Source of the DNA: Phoronis australis | Taxonomy: Eukaryota > Phoronida > Phoronidae | Reading direction: 5' to 3' | DNA length: 64,000 bases | Assembly: GCA_002633005.1 (NCBI GenBank) | Contig: NMRA01000190.1 | Span: 592,992-656,991, forward strand | In this document: positions 21,729 to 36,700 of the stretch, in pieces | Layout: each line of letters opens with the position of its first letter | How positions within the stretch are numbered: position 1 is the first letter of the stretch | Program-made: the position numbers and the translations under genes | The notes under the pieces: generated by a model | The model's input: the letters and a program-made list of their open reading frames with translations, nothing else | The model's database searches: none | Told to the model about the DNA's origin: nothing

Positions 21729-24700
21729 CTGTGGGAATAGCAACAAGAATAACAATAAGGCCATTAATTAACAACAATAACGATATGGCTATGAATAACG
21801 ACAGCAAAAATAACAACGGGAATAAGTCACAATATCACTAGTAAGCAATGTCAAAATTATCACAAAAGCCTCTTCATAAAGACCAAGTTCAATAAATTGC
21901 TGGATAACATCATTATTTCGTTTAAGTAATACTGGCCCGTCTGCTAATCACTATATTGAAGAAAAGACAGAGGATATCAAAACTTCACAGCAGACATCAC
22001 AGCATAAACAAAAACAAGAAGTGTTTGTGACAAGCTGACTGTTACAACAAGTTTTGCTAATAGTCGGTTCTTTGATATATTCCACACCAAATTTCGCCTT
22101 ACCGCTGGGTACATCTGTACTCCCCCTGGTGGCACCCTCTCGTAATCCCTGCGCGAGTCGATGGATGCATAACCACCAGAAGTATTCAACTCTGTCATTG
22201 GCACATTCTCAGGCTAGACGGGTGATCAAAAGCAATATTCACATTAGCCACACAAGACATAACCGACTATAAGAATATTTCGGGCAACAGGGTGGACATT
22301 TTTTCACCAACGGCTTATTTACAGACATTACAAATACTGCCACAGCTTTATGCCAATTCAGCATGCAAGTTCAGAGAACATAAATAATTAAGGGGAGAAT
22401 AATTTCCATGCATTCATTATAAATGACCCGACAAGAGGTGACAGCAACGTAAGCAGAATACCATCTTGCTTTCAATGACTTTTGATGCATGTCGAGAACA
22501 TTAGATTCCTATGGCAACATTTTCATATTGCTCCGGCGTACACAAAGTTCAGCAGTCTTGCATACAACCTATGTCGACACTCACCCTCCTTCCATTCTGT
22601 CCCCCGTATCTCTCCTTCTCAGGGCTGGGCTGGGTCAGCCGGTCGTCCCTGTACTGGGGATTCTGCCTGGAGACAGGGGGCAGTGTGCGGTCCTGATACC
22701 CTTCAGTACCGCTGCTCTGATCAGAACGAGGCCGGTTCATCGTATTGTTGGCCGATGGTACGGTGTTTGCTCTGTAAGGATACCATATCCTATACAGAAT
22801 TGACCCAGAGATTGACTACATTTCTGTTGAAAACTAAACCAATACAACTCTTCCTGCATTTACTAGACGAACAAGACACAGCTTATTATTTCAAATGAAT
22901 TATTCAAATTTAAATAACGCGTGCAAAAATTTCAATTTTGTGTGTCAAAAGCAGGGCTCTGTACATGGTGTCCTCGCTCTTTCCATGTCTTTGAACAGGC
23001 TACCCATTTCAATAAGCACAGTAATTTTTCACCTAATTGCATAGGCTTTATTTGTCAGACTGAAAAACTCGCCTGTACAGAGTTACGAATCAAACCCAGA
23101 ATCTAGCACGTACTAGCCGTGTACTAAGATGACTGAGCCATTGAGACCATGCCAAGAACAGGTGATACATTTTCCTTAAAGTGGAACTTGCACGCTACTT
23201 CCTTGTCTCTGTGATTGCTTGGTCAAATTAGTTAGAAATACAACATATAGCGAAGATGTGAATATGAAGTAGGTTGAAAATTGCCAAATGTTTATGAGAA
23301 CGAGTTTTGTGTCGAAAATGATCCACCGTAAATCCCTCAACAGTATCCAGTAAGTGGAGCTGGGGAATAACACTGCATGAAGTGGGCTATGTGAGCCTTC
23401 AAAGTATGTCATTAGTACAAAGGTCACCTATTAGCAGAATTTTTTGTTTTCATATTTACAAGTTGTCAATGAAAACAGGTGCACTTTGCGTAGTTAGGAG
23501 CGCGCAAATACATCTTTGAAGATGGGTTGTAATGTTAATAGTCGAACAACCCCAAAGTGCTTACCAGTAATATTTCTCATCATTGAATACTTTGACAATA
23601 TAAACGAATTACCGGTGACACCACTATTATAATACTTATCGATGACCACATAAGTCACCAGTCCCCCATAACCATAAACCAGTAATTTCAAACCAAGTGC
23701 CAAATGCTTTTACTCACTTGGCCGACATTGTCTTGGTAATAAAGTGGTGTTCCTTCCAACCTTGCTTCTTGTACTCTGCGTGTAATTCCTTGAACTGCCA
23801 CAACGCTCGTAGTAGCTGGAAACACAGACTGAGTAATGAGTGAATAACTTGGTGAGGCCGCAACAGAGGTCGCTCTATTCAACATATCTGTTTCACTAAT
23901 TTTGCAAACCGTTAGACAAATTAAGGTAGACAAATTTCTCAAAATCATCAAATACTGGAGACTTTCAGGCCAGAAATTGTCTCCATATTCCTATTTAAAA
24001 TGGCTTCTGATTTCTTCACTGTAGCTAATTGCAGATCTCCATTTTGCCTGATGTCCAGTTTTTCAAAGCACTATTTGTCAGACAAGAATTAGTAAATATT
24101 TTTGAGACTACCGCTTGAAAGCAATCACTAAATAAAACCAAGTAAAGAAAAGTTATCTGAGATTATAAGCACATCCTTTAATGCACAAATTACCACTTGC
24201 AAACATTAGACATACGACTCTCCAGTATTGAGAGAGCGTGAAAGTGAGATTCGCTTGACCCAATTTAAAATTCTGGTGAGTAAGATGGGACAAGTTGATA
24301 AAGACAAAGTGCAAATTCGTCGAAATTTCGAGACATTGAATTTTTTATGCAAATCACACGAATCTCTTGCACCAAAGTGGTATTACGACAAGATGATAAT
24401 TTTAAAGAATTGAATGAAAAAAACTCCACCTAAACAAGAGAATTGTAGATGGCACTGAAAATTGTCCACCTCGCAAACGAGCATACTTCATCATGTCACC
24501 ACTATATCGGAAAATGGCTCTTGTCTTGCAGCACGTCACTTACCGTAGCAGCAAATTTCACCACCTTAGCTGAATACTTGTTCTTGGACTTCGTGATGTG
24601 AATAAGTCGGTTTACACCGCCCTCTTGAAAAAATGTTCTGAAATTTGCAAAAATTACAATTCAGCAAATTACTCCCTATTACAGTTGCAAAGTCAATTAA

Positions 24701-27700
24701 CAGAAATAAGCAGAGAATCAGCAGTCAGTCAAACAGTCACATTTTAAATAGGCGAATGTTTTAAACGTATTTAAATGGTGTAGACATTGGCGTTGATTTC
24801 CCTGAATGTCGGGAAGACAACGGCGAGAATTAGGGATTTGTAATTAGATAAAAAAACGCAGCGAATCTTTTTATTTTATATCTCTGTTCAAAGCTAATAA
24901 ACGTGAGAAGTCTAGCCAATTCAACAATCTAGTCATAAGTTAAAAATTGAAACCCAGTAATCAAATTTAATAGAGTGAATAAATTCGTATGATATTATAG
25001 AGCACAGTAAAAACTGGCCAACTACTAGAAGCCTCTTTACTAAATGGTCTGGCACATGTAAAACCCAACAGACCCGTGTGGAACCAAGTGGTGCCACCAA
25101 TTAACAGAAGAATTTACCCACAATGCTTAAAACAAAACACATTTACCACACCAGCTAATTATTTATTCAAACGTTTTGAAACACCAATTCCTCATCTTCA
25201 CAGATAATTCTAAATATCCACAGCTTTTAACTTGTTCAACGTCTCAGTGGAATGTTTTCATGCCCAAAAATCTCCATTGGCAAAACAGCAGCAAGCTATC
25301 ATGCGAAAACTATTTTCGCCTCACCCTTTTCAGATCAGGTCGCTGGATTGTATCCAAAATGTCTGTGGGAAGGTACTTACGAAGCAAAATCCAGATTTTT
25401 GCGTATAACTTCATGTAACGTGGAAATCACAGCCGCTACAGTCTCATCAGAAGTCTTGGAATCAGACTCGCTACTGTCAGAAGGCAACTTCATAATCAGT
25501 TGTTTCATGGCGTATTTTCCTAAACAAAGGGAAAGTTCACAGTTAACTAGACGATAAATTTCACCTAGTAACTATTCACAGACCTGCTGGTAGAGGACAG
25601 ATTCATTATGAAAAGGTTCCAACACTAACATGGAAGTACTTCTGCACAACCTTTCTCATAATTATTTCTTCATGCCTCAACTTCAGCTGCTTGCAAAATT
25701 TTATGAAGTCTATTCTTGAACACACAGCTATTCAACACAAAAAACGAGAGCGCTCGGAGGAGCGACACTTGGCGGAACTAATCGAAAAGACGACGATGAG
25801 GGAGATGACGACAATCAAGACGATCACGGCGGCAATTATGAATAAGACGATAACACGATAACATTCATGTGCCTAGCGAAGAAATCAAATAGAGAGCAGA
25901 CAATCAACTACAATAAAGAACAATAGATGGCCCAGCATGACGGACGAGTCATGTCTGTTCCCACATTCTAAAATAGGTGGCGCTATGTGACAGTCTGCAA
26001 AGCAAAGTTATGTTTACAATAAGTATTTGCCCTGGAATTGTACAGTCTACAGAGAGCTATGCCACAGTAGGACACTGCTGGCTGGGTCAGTCTGGGTCAA
26101 CTAGGCATAACCAAAACAAAGCCAGCCAGCTGCGTGACCGAATTGGCACAACGGTATCCGAAAATCTCGAATAATTCAAAAAGTAGACGTCGTAGCGCAA
26201 ACTGAAAATTATCATCTGAAAGCCCGTTCAAAACTCTATCTAAAGTGGTAGTTTGTCAAACACGATAACATTCATGTGACTAGCGAAAAATCAAATAGAG
26301 AGCACACAATCAACTACAATAAAGAACAATAGATGGCGCAACATGACGGACGAGCCATGCTTTAAAGTAGGACAGTGCTGGCTGGGTCAGTCTGGGTCAA
26401 CTAGGCATAACCAAAACAAAGTGAACTGAAAGCCAGCCACCGGCGCGCTTGCATAGGGACAACGGTATCCGAAAATCTCGAATAATTCAAAAAGTAGACG
26501 TCGTAGCGCAAAATGGAAAGTATCTTCTGAAAGCCCGTTCAAATCTCTATCTAAAGTGGTAGTTTGGCAAAAATCAAAAAATTTTTCGAGAAAATTGAAA
26601 ATTTGCCGTTTTTTTTAAATTCAAAGTCAAATAACTCGAAAACGGTAAGTCTGAGAAATACGCTCTCGCAGACTTTTTGAAAGGCCATACTTCAAGGAAT
26701 CCACATGCAAAAATTCACATCATTTGCTCTTCCCATAAAAAACGCGACAGCAGAGCGATTGAAACCGTGTGAACACGCCCCACAGCTGCCATCTTGAAGG
26801 TGACTTCCGGTTCAATAATTTTTTATAAAAGCTTATTAAACTCAACATACACGTGACCAGTTTGAAAGTGATTGGTTTGCAATTGCGCCCTCTACAGGAG
26901 AAAACGTTTTTAGCCATATTTCGGGGTGCGCATGCGCCACGTCCAATATTTCCGCCATCTTTAACCGGAAGTCAACGATTTTTTGCACAATTGTAGCACA
27001 TGCGTTCTAGTATAATCGTACTGATTTTGAGCCCTGTACGTCGAAAAATGCGGCCTCTACGAGTATTTGACTGTGAAATCGGATACAAAATGGCCGCCAC
27101 GTCCGCCATTTTGTATCCGATCATGACCAAAAACAATAGCGTTCCAGTACATCCCAATCTACATGTTGTGTGCAAATTTCGTGAAAATCGGACGAAAATT
27201 GCGACCTGTAGAGTGCGAACAAAAAAAAAAAAAAACTTGACGACAGAGCAACATACTTGTCGGAATTCGAAGAATTCCGCCAAGTAATGATTAAATCCAA
27301 CACAATCTCTAAAAAACTGCATAAAATTAAAGTTTTAGTTATTACTTCAAGAAACAGTGCAACCTACTGAGTCACATCAAATGAACTAATCACTTGACTT
27401 TTAGACCACACTAGATCACTCTGTTGGTCACATCCCCTAACCTACAAATGCTTTCAAGTCTAGAAAGATTTCTGCTCCGAGCGAGACTCAAACCCAAGAC
27501 TTTCAGCAATAGTTTGTAAATAAAACCATCAAGTTGTAATTCACCTATAAGTTCTTTGTTGCGTTGGTCGAGGGCCAGGTTCCTTAGTGCCATGGCCGAT
27601 GCACACACCACTCTGTCCGCCTCAATAGCCAGCAGCTCCACAATAATAGGTAAACCTTTCTCCTTTCGTACAGCCGCTCGTAAATCTACAGCCGGCTGGA

Positions 27701-30700
27701 AGACAGTACTTGGAGATAAATATTTGTCAATAACAAAAATATTAAGCCTAAACAAAGAGCAAGACATGCCTGGGCTTCTAAGTTTAATAAGGCCATATTT
27801 TGTTATCAGACTTGCATCAATAAACCATTGTTTTTATATTGAACATGTTCCGAGCAAAAGACATCACTTTCCCAAAACTAAAGCATTACGATTAATAAAC
27901 CATATATGTGACAAAATAAAATCAGTGCTGGCACAAGACTGCAACAGGATTGTTCCACTGATGACTACCAATCAACTCACCTGCCAATCACATGCAGTCA
28001 GGTTCTGTATTGCACCAGCAGAGGCCTCTAGCGTCTCTGGATTTGAACAGTCTGACAACAGTGGTAAAAACACATGAACAATGTCCGGCAGCCAAAGTAA
28101 CTCCATGCCTTTAATTGGGCTGTTGGGTTGTCTACAAATGGACAAAACATAGTTCAAATTTGAGCACATGGCTTAAATAACATTTGATAAGGTAGTTATA
28201 GCACACAAAAGTGCAAAGGAAATATTGTTACAGTGTAAAAACCCTATGGCCAATAATCTTTTTAACACAACGAAATGTGTTGTTGGCAAGGGCGAGTTAC
28301 TCAATTAATTTCTTACACTCATCAACCACTATGTCTGGATATTCAGTTTATTTCACACACCCAGATTATCAGAAAAATCTAATTATCTATTAATTTATTT
28401 TGTGGGAAATAAGGGAAAATTCCAATAGTTTTCTGTTATTTGGAAAAAATAACAAAGAGGAGGCAACAGCACATTTCTAATAATGCATTATTACGTGGCC
28501 AACAGGTGGCGTGCTTACCAGACTTATAAATGTTTGCGATTAATAAATAATAATTATTATTATTTATGTTAAAATTATCAGCAAAACTTGATGAGACCCG
28601 ACATACCTTCTATAGGTCGCTTTCGGAACAGGTGGCACAACCACCTTCTCGTTTTTCTTCTTGTTTCCCCCAAAGCAGCCTGGCGACTCTAAAGCCAAAC
28701 AGAGAAAACAAAATGTTCTCGATTGGACTTTTGTGATATACGCCAATACAGTACTTAAATTTGTCAATAAATCTGATACCAGAGACTTGACTGTTATTTT
28801 TTGAATCAGTTCGTGTTTCTTAACACTACGCAGACTTGATTAGCAGACGAGAACAAATATCTACAGAAAAAGTTCGTGAATTTCATGAAACTTTTCTAGC
28901 TTTGTCAAAGTTATGGTTGAATCAAAGAACTTTAGAAGAAACAACACCAAAATCATCCAGTTATTCCCGTTTTTACTGAATACCCTCACACCCGTCTGCT
29001 CACCTTTGTCAGCCAACTGCTGCTGACGTGATAGTGTGCGATTCTTGACGAAGTCCGGGTCGTCGACCTCCTGAATACGGAAGCAGAGATTCCTCAGAGC
29101 ACAGACACAATTTTCCACAGATTTGTTGTCGATGTCAAACTTGCCGATGGCCGCCTTGACCAGACAGAGCAGGGAATCGACCAGCCCCTCGCACTCACGC
29201 AGCTTCTGACGAGCTGTCTCACCATCTGAGCTCACGTTCCTGTGGGAAATAAGATCACAGTAAGACACATGAACACTCCAGATCATTACACGACAACCCA
29301 AGATAAAAGAAAACTTAACAGAACCATAAGTACATACCAAAGCAAGTTAAACGCACGCAAGTACACAAAACGGGATGAAATAATTTTTAAAAAATAACTC
29401 CAGAAGTACATACCATTCTAATACTTCGTTCACAGCTTTTAAACTACAATTAGCCCCACCCCTCACACACCAAGTCCGGCCCCCTCTAACACTTGCTCAG
29501 CCTCAAACACACTGAGCCACGCCTACCTAAGCACTCCACTGGCATTCCTGAACACAGTTGACCAGTGAACATCCGGTGGTTTTTCATCTTCATTATAACT
29601 GTCCCAGCCTGAATGCGGTATGATGACTGTGTTCACTAGCACTGCCATGGCCTCATCTATGATATGTTTCTTCACATCCTGCGATCAAACAATAATATAA
29701 TCAACTTTATTGAACATAATAGGCCACAGGACCACAGTTCACAGTAGACAAACACAGCAACTAGATACTCAAAAGTTCACTTCTACCTATCATTACCCTT
29801 TGTATACAGCTTGCAAGAACGTTTTAAATGTTTACTGTTCTTGAGTTTAAAAGAGACCTGACATTATTTGATAGTTCTTCCTGACTTAATGCAGCGCAAT
29901 AAATCTATTTCTTAAACCTGAAAGAGTTGTGATAATTGATGGAGGTGATGAGAGTGCAGCCAGGACATTCTGAACAAATATCAAGACAAACGTGGTAAAA
30001 AGACAACTTTCAAATTTTCATGTTTTTATTGCAATGGTACAATATTATTGCAGTGAGTGCAGTTTTCAAACAGCGAACAAAATTCTTGAAGTGTTTCCTC
30101 AATAATATCTAGCAATTTCCATCTCCTGTTGCCCCATTTTACATGAGGGTCGCACATTATTCAAGCCTTTGAGGACTTAAAGTGCAAGAACGAATTAACC
30201 AAGTAATTGAGGGGCAGTTAAACAGTACCCTACTTTGCCTAAATGTGAACAGAGTGATCATGTTTTTAGGAGACTGACCTTTGGAAAACAACAACTTTTG
30301 AACCGTTCAGCAACACAACAGTGGCATTTTACAACAGAGAATTAATAAAACTTTACGTTAAGGTGCATCATACACTTAAAAAGAGTGTGATGACTTACTT
30401 TGCAAGAGGACAGATTCCAGAGGACTCCCGTCACCAACTCCCTGACATCATTGTCTCTTGTCTTGCGTAGTAGTCGGACTAGGGCGGGGATTCCATGAGC
30501 GTTGGTAATGGCCCGCTGGGGAAAACAAGGTGACTTGTTTAGTATCATTCACCGTGCTTCAACAGCAGTTACATGCTTCATCAGTAACAAACTGTATATC
30601 AGACGTGTCTAATGGTACTACCCAGTGTACCTATGGACGATTGTTGCTAGAGAATGGTGAGTATGTGTCCTGAGGTCAGCAGGTTGTACATTCACAAGAC

Positions 30701-33700
30701 TTTCTCGGAGTCAACCAAATAATTCCTGTACTGAATACAGAACACGGATTCAATTCTGCTCCTCCCAGCATTGAACGTTACTTCGGTAAAATGACTATTA
30801 CCTCGGAACAACTCGTTTCTCACAAGAGAGAATGGCAATTGAACTGATTTTATTTTGCAATGCATCAGAAAAATGCAGTCGTGAAGTAAGGCAAGTTGGC
30901 ACTTACTGTTTTCAATGGTGATACTGAGGTCAGAATGGAGCTCATGGCTAATTATGTTGGATTAATAAACCGTTTCATGTGTATTTTATCCTGCATATTC
31001 AAATTTACTTCATGCGTATTCGCCGACAAATTCAACAGATACGATATAACATCTACCAAGTTTATTTGTCAAGGCCAGCTAGCTTGCTAGATGTTGCCTG
31101 AGAGAGACGGCTCTTACCTTGTTTTCATCGTTGGTCTTGCCGTAGGACAAATTTCGTAGAGCACCGCACGCATTTCTGTGAACTTCAGGGATGTCATTGT
31201 TGACTAAGTGAACCAAGGCAGGGATGCCAGCAAGAGTCCTGTCAAGGAAACGGTAGTAATGAGGGTACTGAGTGTAGGGCATGTCATAATCGGTCATACT
31301 GTAAATCTGGATTCATTCTCCAATCTCCAGCTAAGTTTTGCTGTAATTTGTCCATGATTTGTCGTCGATTTTAGGCAAATGTACACCATAGTTTACAGAG
31401 ATAAGTATATCACCTCAGTTTTCGCTTGGTGACCTTGACATTTAGGCAACGAGTTTGAACTCGTAATTTTGAGCTTTAGATTCCCCGAGCACTGGTCTAG
31501 CACTGTCAAATAGAATGGGATCAATATTGGGTGGTATATGAAGACACTGCAACTCAGAGGCATAGTAACAAGTTCTTTGTGATTCATACAAGCAGGGACT
31601 GAGGGAAATGCAACATTGTCTTGGGTAGGGGTTTTCATATTTGGTTTTGTTTAAGATACCGTCTTTCCAAATGCCAGGTGTTCCCTTGGTCCGAGTCTTA
31701 AATGTGGAATGGATAAGTGTCCCAACCCATTTGTAATGTAACACTTATAACCTCCACAAAAAATGCTTCCACGTACACAAGAGGAGAGTAAAAGCCAAAC
31801 ATCACAGGAGCAGTTGCCAGTGTTCCATGAAATTCTGTGACACGTTTTGCTAAACCACTCACCTGGTCTTGGCTTTCACTGAGTCGTCTTTGTAGGTTAA
31901 ATGTTGTAGGTAAGCAGCAGCGTTGGCCTTGATGGCATCATTAGGATGGTTTAGGTACTCAATCACTTCGGGGAGCTCCGGGTGGCGCAGGCCTCCCACT
32001 GCACACAGAGAATGTACGGAATGTACACAAAGACGAATCAGCTTAGGTATAGACTAGGAGAGTTCAGCCATTTCTAGGCTAAATCCGGCTCATGAAATTT
32101 CAACCAGGTAATTACAGTAAACTATAATTTATGACGACAAAAAATCTTGAGAAAAGCCTAGTCTGTGTCTTTAATTACTAAACTACTCATTGATTTTTAA
32201 CGGCCCTAAATGGACATTTTATACTGTAAGCCATGATTACCAATCACTCACCAGGTGGCATGCTGTCAGTTGATGGCCTACGACTACTGTCTTCTGGGAA
32301 CCTGTTGTTGTCATCATACGGCTGGTCTCCATAGCCAACAGGCCGGTCGCCAGGGTAACCAGGCTGGTCACCATGGTAACCTGGCTCATCCCCAGCGTAA
32401 CCGGGCTGGTCACCAGGATAAGGGTGAGGGTCATCGGCATAATTAAGAGGGTCACTGACGTACTCCTGTTGAGGTACATTTACGTAGCGATCGTCTTCGA
32501 ATGCGCGGGGCTCATACTGCCTGGGGTCACGCTCTTCTCGGTAGGAGTCATCGCTAGGCCGGTCATCATATGGGTGGAGGCCAGGATTATAACCTGGGGG
32601 ACCTACAGGTGACATACATTCACTACTTTACAGATGTCTCTTAGATTCAATATTCAGTTACACTTTGTACATCAAAAATTCCTGCATTTGACAACTTATC
32701 GATTCATAGTGAAAAATTCTGGATTTTGCTGCAGCTATCAAACATTTGGTAACAGAACCATGCTTACAAACCCTAGCTATCGCCTTACCATTTCTCTCAC
32801 TTCCTGATGCTGGAGACTCCGGTGGCTTAGTGCCATCAGGGTAGCCACCAGGTGGTGGATTGCGGTAGTCAGGCTGGCTCTGTGGTGCAATGGACTCTTC
32901 TGGGCCACGGTAACTATCCTCCCTTGATGGTGTAGAGCGATACATGTCCTGAGGAGGTGGGCCACGGTAACTACCCTCCTGGGATGGGCCGCGGTAACTA
33001 CCCTCCTGAGGTGGGCCGCGGTAACTACCCTCCTGGGGTGGGTCGCGGAAACTACCTTCCAGGGGTGGGCCGCGGTAACTACCCTCCTGGGGTGGGCCAC
33101 GGTAACTACCCTCCTGGGGTGGGCCGCGGTAACTACCCTCCTGGGGTGGGCCGCGGTAACTACCCTCCTGTGGAGGCTGGCCATATGGCTCGCCACTACC
33201 AATCCTGTAACTATCATCGCGAGGCGGGGCCTGTGGATATTGTTGCTCAGGGGCATGGCTGTAGCTATCCTGCCGAGCAGGGGGTACTTGGTAATAGGGC
33301 TCCTGTGGCAGAGGTGCGCCTCTGTAACTGCCCTCTCTAGATGAGCCCCCTCGATAGGGATCCTCTGGTGGTGGTCCACGGAAACTGCCCTCGTGAAGAG
33401 GCTGTCTGTAAGAATCATCCTGCGGTATTCCACGAAAACTATCTTCCCTAGGTGGAGCTACAGGATACTGCCCCTCGGGGGCTAGTCCACCGCGATAACT
33501 GTCCTCTCTAGACTGTCCACTGTGATACGAGCCCTCTGGCTCACCATGACTTGGGCGAAGTCTCTGATAGCCATCCTCCTCATTCGGAGGATAGTGATCT
33601 AAATGGGAATACCCAGAAGAAGGCACGTCACCGTATTGATAGTAGGGGTCGTTGCCAGGGTAGGGGTCATTGCCAGGGTAGGGGTCATTGGCATAGTTAC

Positions 33701-36700
33701 CCCGGTCATTTGGGTAATTAGAATAATTGCCAGCGTTACTAGGGTAATCGTCAGCATACTGTGGGTTTCCTTGATTGGCGTACGGTGAATCCTCGTAACC
33801 TCTTCTACAAACAGACAATAAGAATTATGTTACCATGGTTATACTAGTGGCTATAGAAAAAGTTTACAATGATTCGCAAGATGAAAACTAAAATGAGGAA
33901 TGAACGTTACTTTGGAAAAAACATAATAGTCAGTAAAAATATGTTAAAAGACCCTTAAAAGGTATAACATAAAGTATTATAACTAACAAAAATACTGCCT
34001 TCTGCATTATTTAAATTTGCTCGGTATTAAGATAAAGATAGATGTAGAGAAATTCCCAATAAAGAGAGACAACAGAGAGAACTTATGACCACAACACTTA
34101 CAGAGAGTTGTGACTGGGAACAACACCCTCTGGAGGACCCCGATTGATTGAAGAGTACGGGGGGTAGTTATTGGCCGGACTGTCTGTCCTGTGTACTGAT
34201 CTGGTGGTCATCACATGTGTTGGCACCTGTGAATGGAACCCAGTTAACATGAGAACACAAGCACACCCTGGTGGTAGCGGAGACAATGACGTTGCTGTTG
34301 CCTCTGCTATCACAGGAGTTACAGGCCTTGAACTAAGTAGAAGAGTTACCCACGTGGTATACAGAATTATTCTCTGAACTACCACACACTACTTTCCAAA
34401 AACTAGCATAAATGACCCCCAGTATCAGGGGGATGTCCAGTTAAAGAATTGTAATACCTTTTCTGAGGAAATTTTCGCAGCAGAGCAAACTTTTCTGCAA
34501 AAATATAAATACAGCAGACTTTTTGAAAATTAGACTGTCATCGTGTTACATATTCATACCTGTGCCCGTGTCTGACTGCTCATTGAGCCGTGAGGCGAGT
34601 CACGCCCGCCATGTGAGTTGTACTGGGTCCCGTTCACTGGGGTCCTCTGTCCCTGGTAGTAGGGGTCCATAGGGTCTGCCTCGTAGCCTGTGTTCATTAC
34701 GCCACGCTCTTGCAGTACTCTAAGACAAGAGTCTACGAGTGCTGAACCACTGGTGCGACTCTCGTTGTCGCTTCCTCCGCCTTCCCCGTCCAAGTGTGAG
34801 TCTTGTGTCTGCGATTGTGGTCCGTGCCAACGAAATGAGTCGTCAGTGCTGGAGATACTGCTCATAGACGCAGTCTCACTGCCAAACTTGCACTACAACA
34901 CGTAAGGGTCACATGAAGATGACAAAGAGGGGGGGTTAAGGAACGTGGTTCCAACTCAAATTGTGTTTTCAATTTCAAGGGTCTAAAGGATACAATTTTC
35001 ATGAGTTTTTTTCTAAAAATTAAACACAACATAACAAAGTTGTTAATAATTGATGCCAAAGACAATTTTTAACAAAAAGTGGCAATTCAAATAGCAAATA
35101 AGGGTTTTAAATTATCTTGACAAATTTTACACTTGTATGAGATTGCCTAGGAGAGGAACTATTTCATAATTTCTCAAAATGGGTGAGAACCATGAATGAA
35201 ATCAACACTGGAGATTCTGTAAAAAAAGGAGCAGTCATCCTGCTAACTATTGTCACATGATGACAATAATTGAGGATGAAGGAGTCACTGTGCAAATGCT
35301 TCTCGCTAACCATTCAGAGGAATCGTACAGGCTGCTAGACAGACACAAGAGTATGTCTGAATTGCACCATAATATAAGTGAGGGCACCAAAGAAAGCAAA
35401 ATCATTTTCATTATCCGGAAAGTTGCTATTATCACCAATGTTTATTGGGATACATCACTGTAAGACATAAGGCCTTTTCACACATCTTAACACCAGTGCC
35501 AGAGGAGCCTCAATAAACTGTGAAGTTGGTTGAACATTTAAGGCTGGCTTCGACAGCTAGCGGGCAGCGAAGTTAATGCAGTTTGATGTGTGGGTCGCTA
35601 TTGCAAGGTGGAGCTTCAAAAATGTTATGCAGGCGTAACTTTTTTAAATTTGAAATATAAATGAAATGAAGTACATAACGTTAGTAGGTGAATACTTGAA
35701 AATATCAAATAATACCAGAACACGTGCCATTAGTGACAGAATCTTTTGATAACTCAGATGACATCTAAGTGATCTGCAAAAGTGAACTAGAGCTGGTTAA
35801 CTTCGCACCAGGACTGACATTGACAGTTCATTCTTACCAACACTTCCCAAAACGCCCACGTCGATGGGGGTATGAAAAAATCTATAGGTAAGTTGATACA
35901 AGTGATGAGACTTACCCTGTCGAGCTGATTGGCAACACTTTGTCTCTCAGCTTCTAGTTCACGAGTTAACTGTTCAAACTGGGCCTCCTACAACAACAAT
36001 AAAAATAAGTCTTGTTCATAAATGTTCACAGTGGTCTGAGTGGCAAGTATGAACGTGTGATTCAGATACACAAATGACATAGGCATATATGAACAATGTA
36101 TTTCAAAAGCCACAAGGATCTCTCATTGCCATCCTGATTTTGTGGGACAACAGATAGTCCTACATTTCTAGTCTTTAAAAGGTTGTGTTGTTACAGTGTC
36201 AGTTCTTGTAGGGAAGAGTGGTGTGACCAAAAGTATCAAAGCATGGTAGTTACTTATTTGAGATGGTAGAAAGGAATATGCAAACAAAATTTTCAATGCC
36301 AAACAGATGTCTGTTTTTGAGTACAGAAATGCAGGATTTTACTACCACAAAGTCAGACAGACTGGCGTGTCTTCATTAATGTTTCCTGTCCTTCTTCAAG
36401 TTTAAAACACACGACCACTCGACTTACTTCTACGTGAAACACATTTTATCATCCAAACCCTAACTCATGGAGAGGACACGCATTCCACATTTTATATCAA
36501 ATCAGAGCAAGATCTCCAGCAATACATTGAAACAAAGTGACCAAAAATTCATTCTGACTTCTTTCCCGCAGACAGCAAGCTTGAGTAGTGAAGGGCAAAT
36601 TCAACAAGGCTTTCAAACTGAAGAGTAAAATGCAAAGGTTGCCAAAACATTGATAATGCTTTGAGTAGTCATCCATGGCTAGTTACAGATTATCAAAACG

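Noticed and set aside
25741-25860. Purine-rich, charged open stretch as a possible exon
   Set aside because: It lies between catenin exons that already join in phase and does not match the family.
32957-33340. 127-residue plus-strand frame of GRGNYPPGV repeats
   Set aside because: It is the antisense shadow of the PPQEGSYRG coding repeat in the catenin exon.
32777-33433. 218-residue minus-strand frame in the catenin repeat exon
   Set aside because: An alternate frame of the same 27-bp repeat; the real frame is fixed by flanking splice phases.
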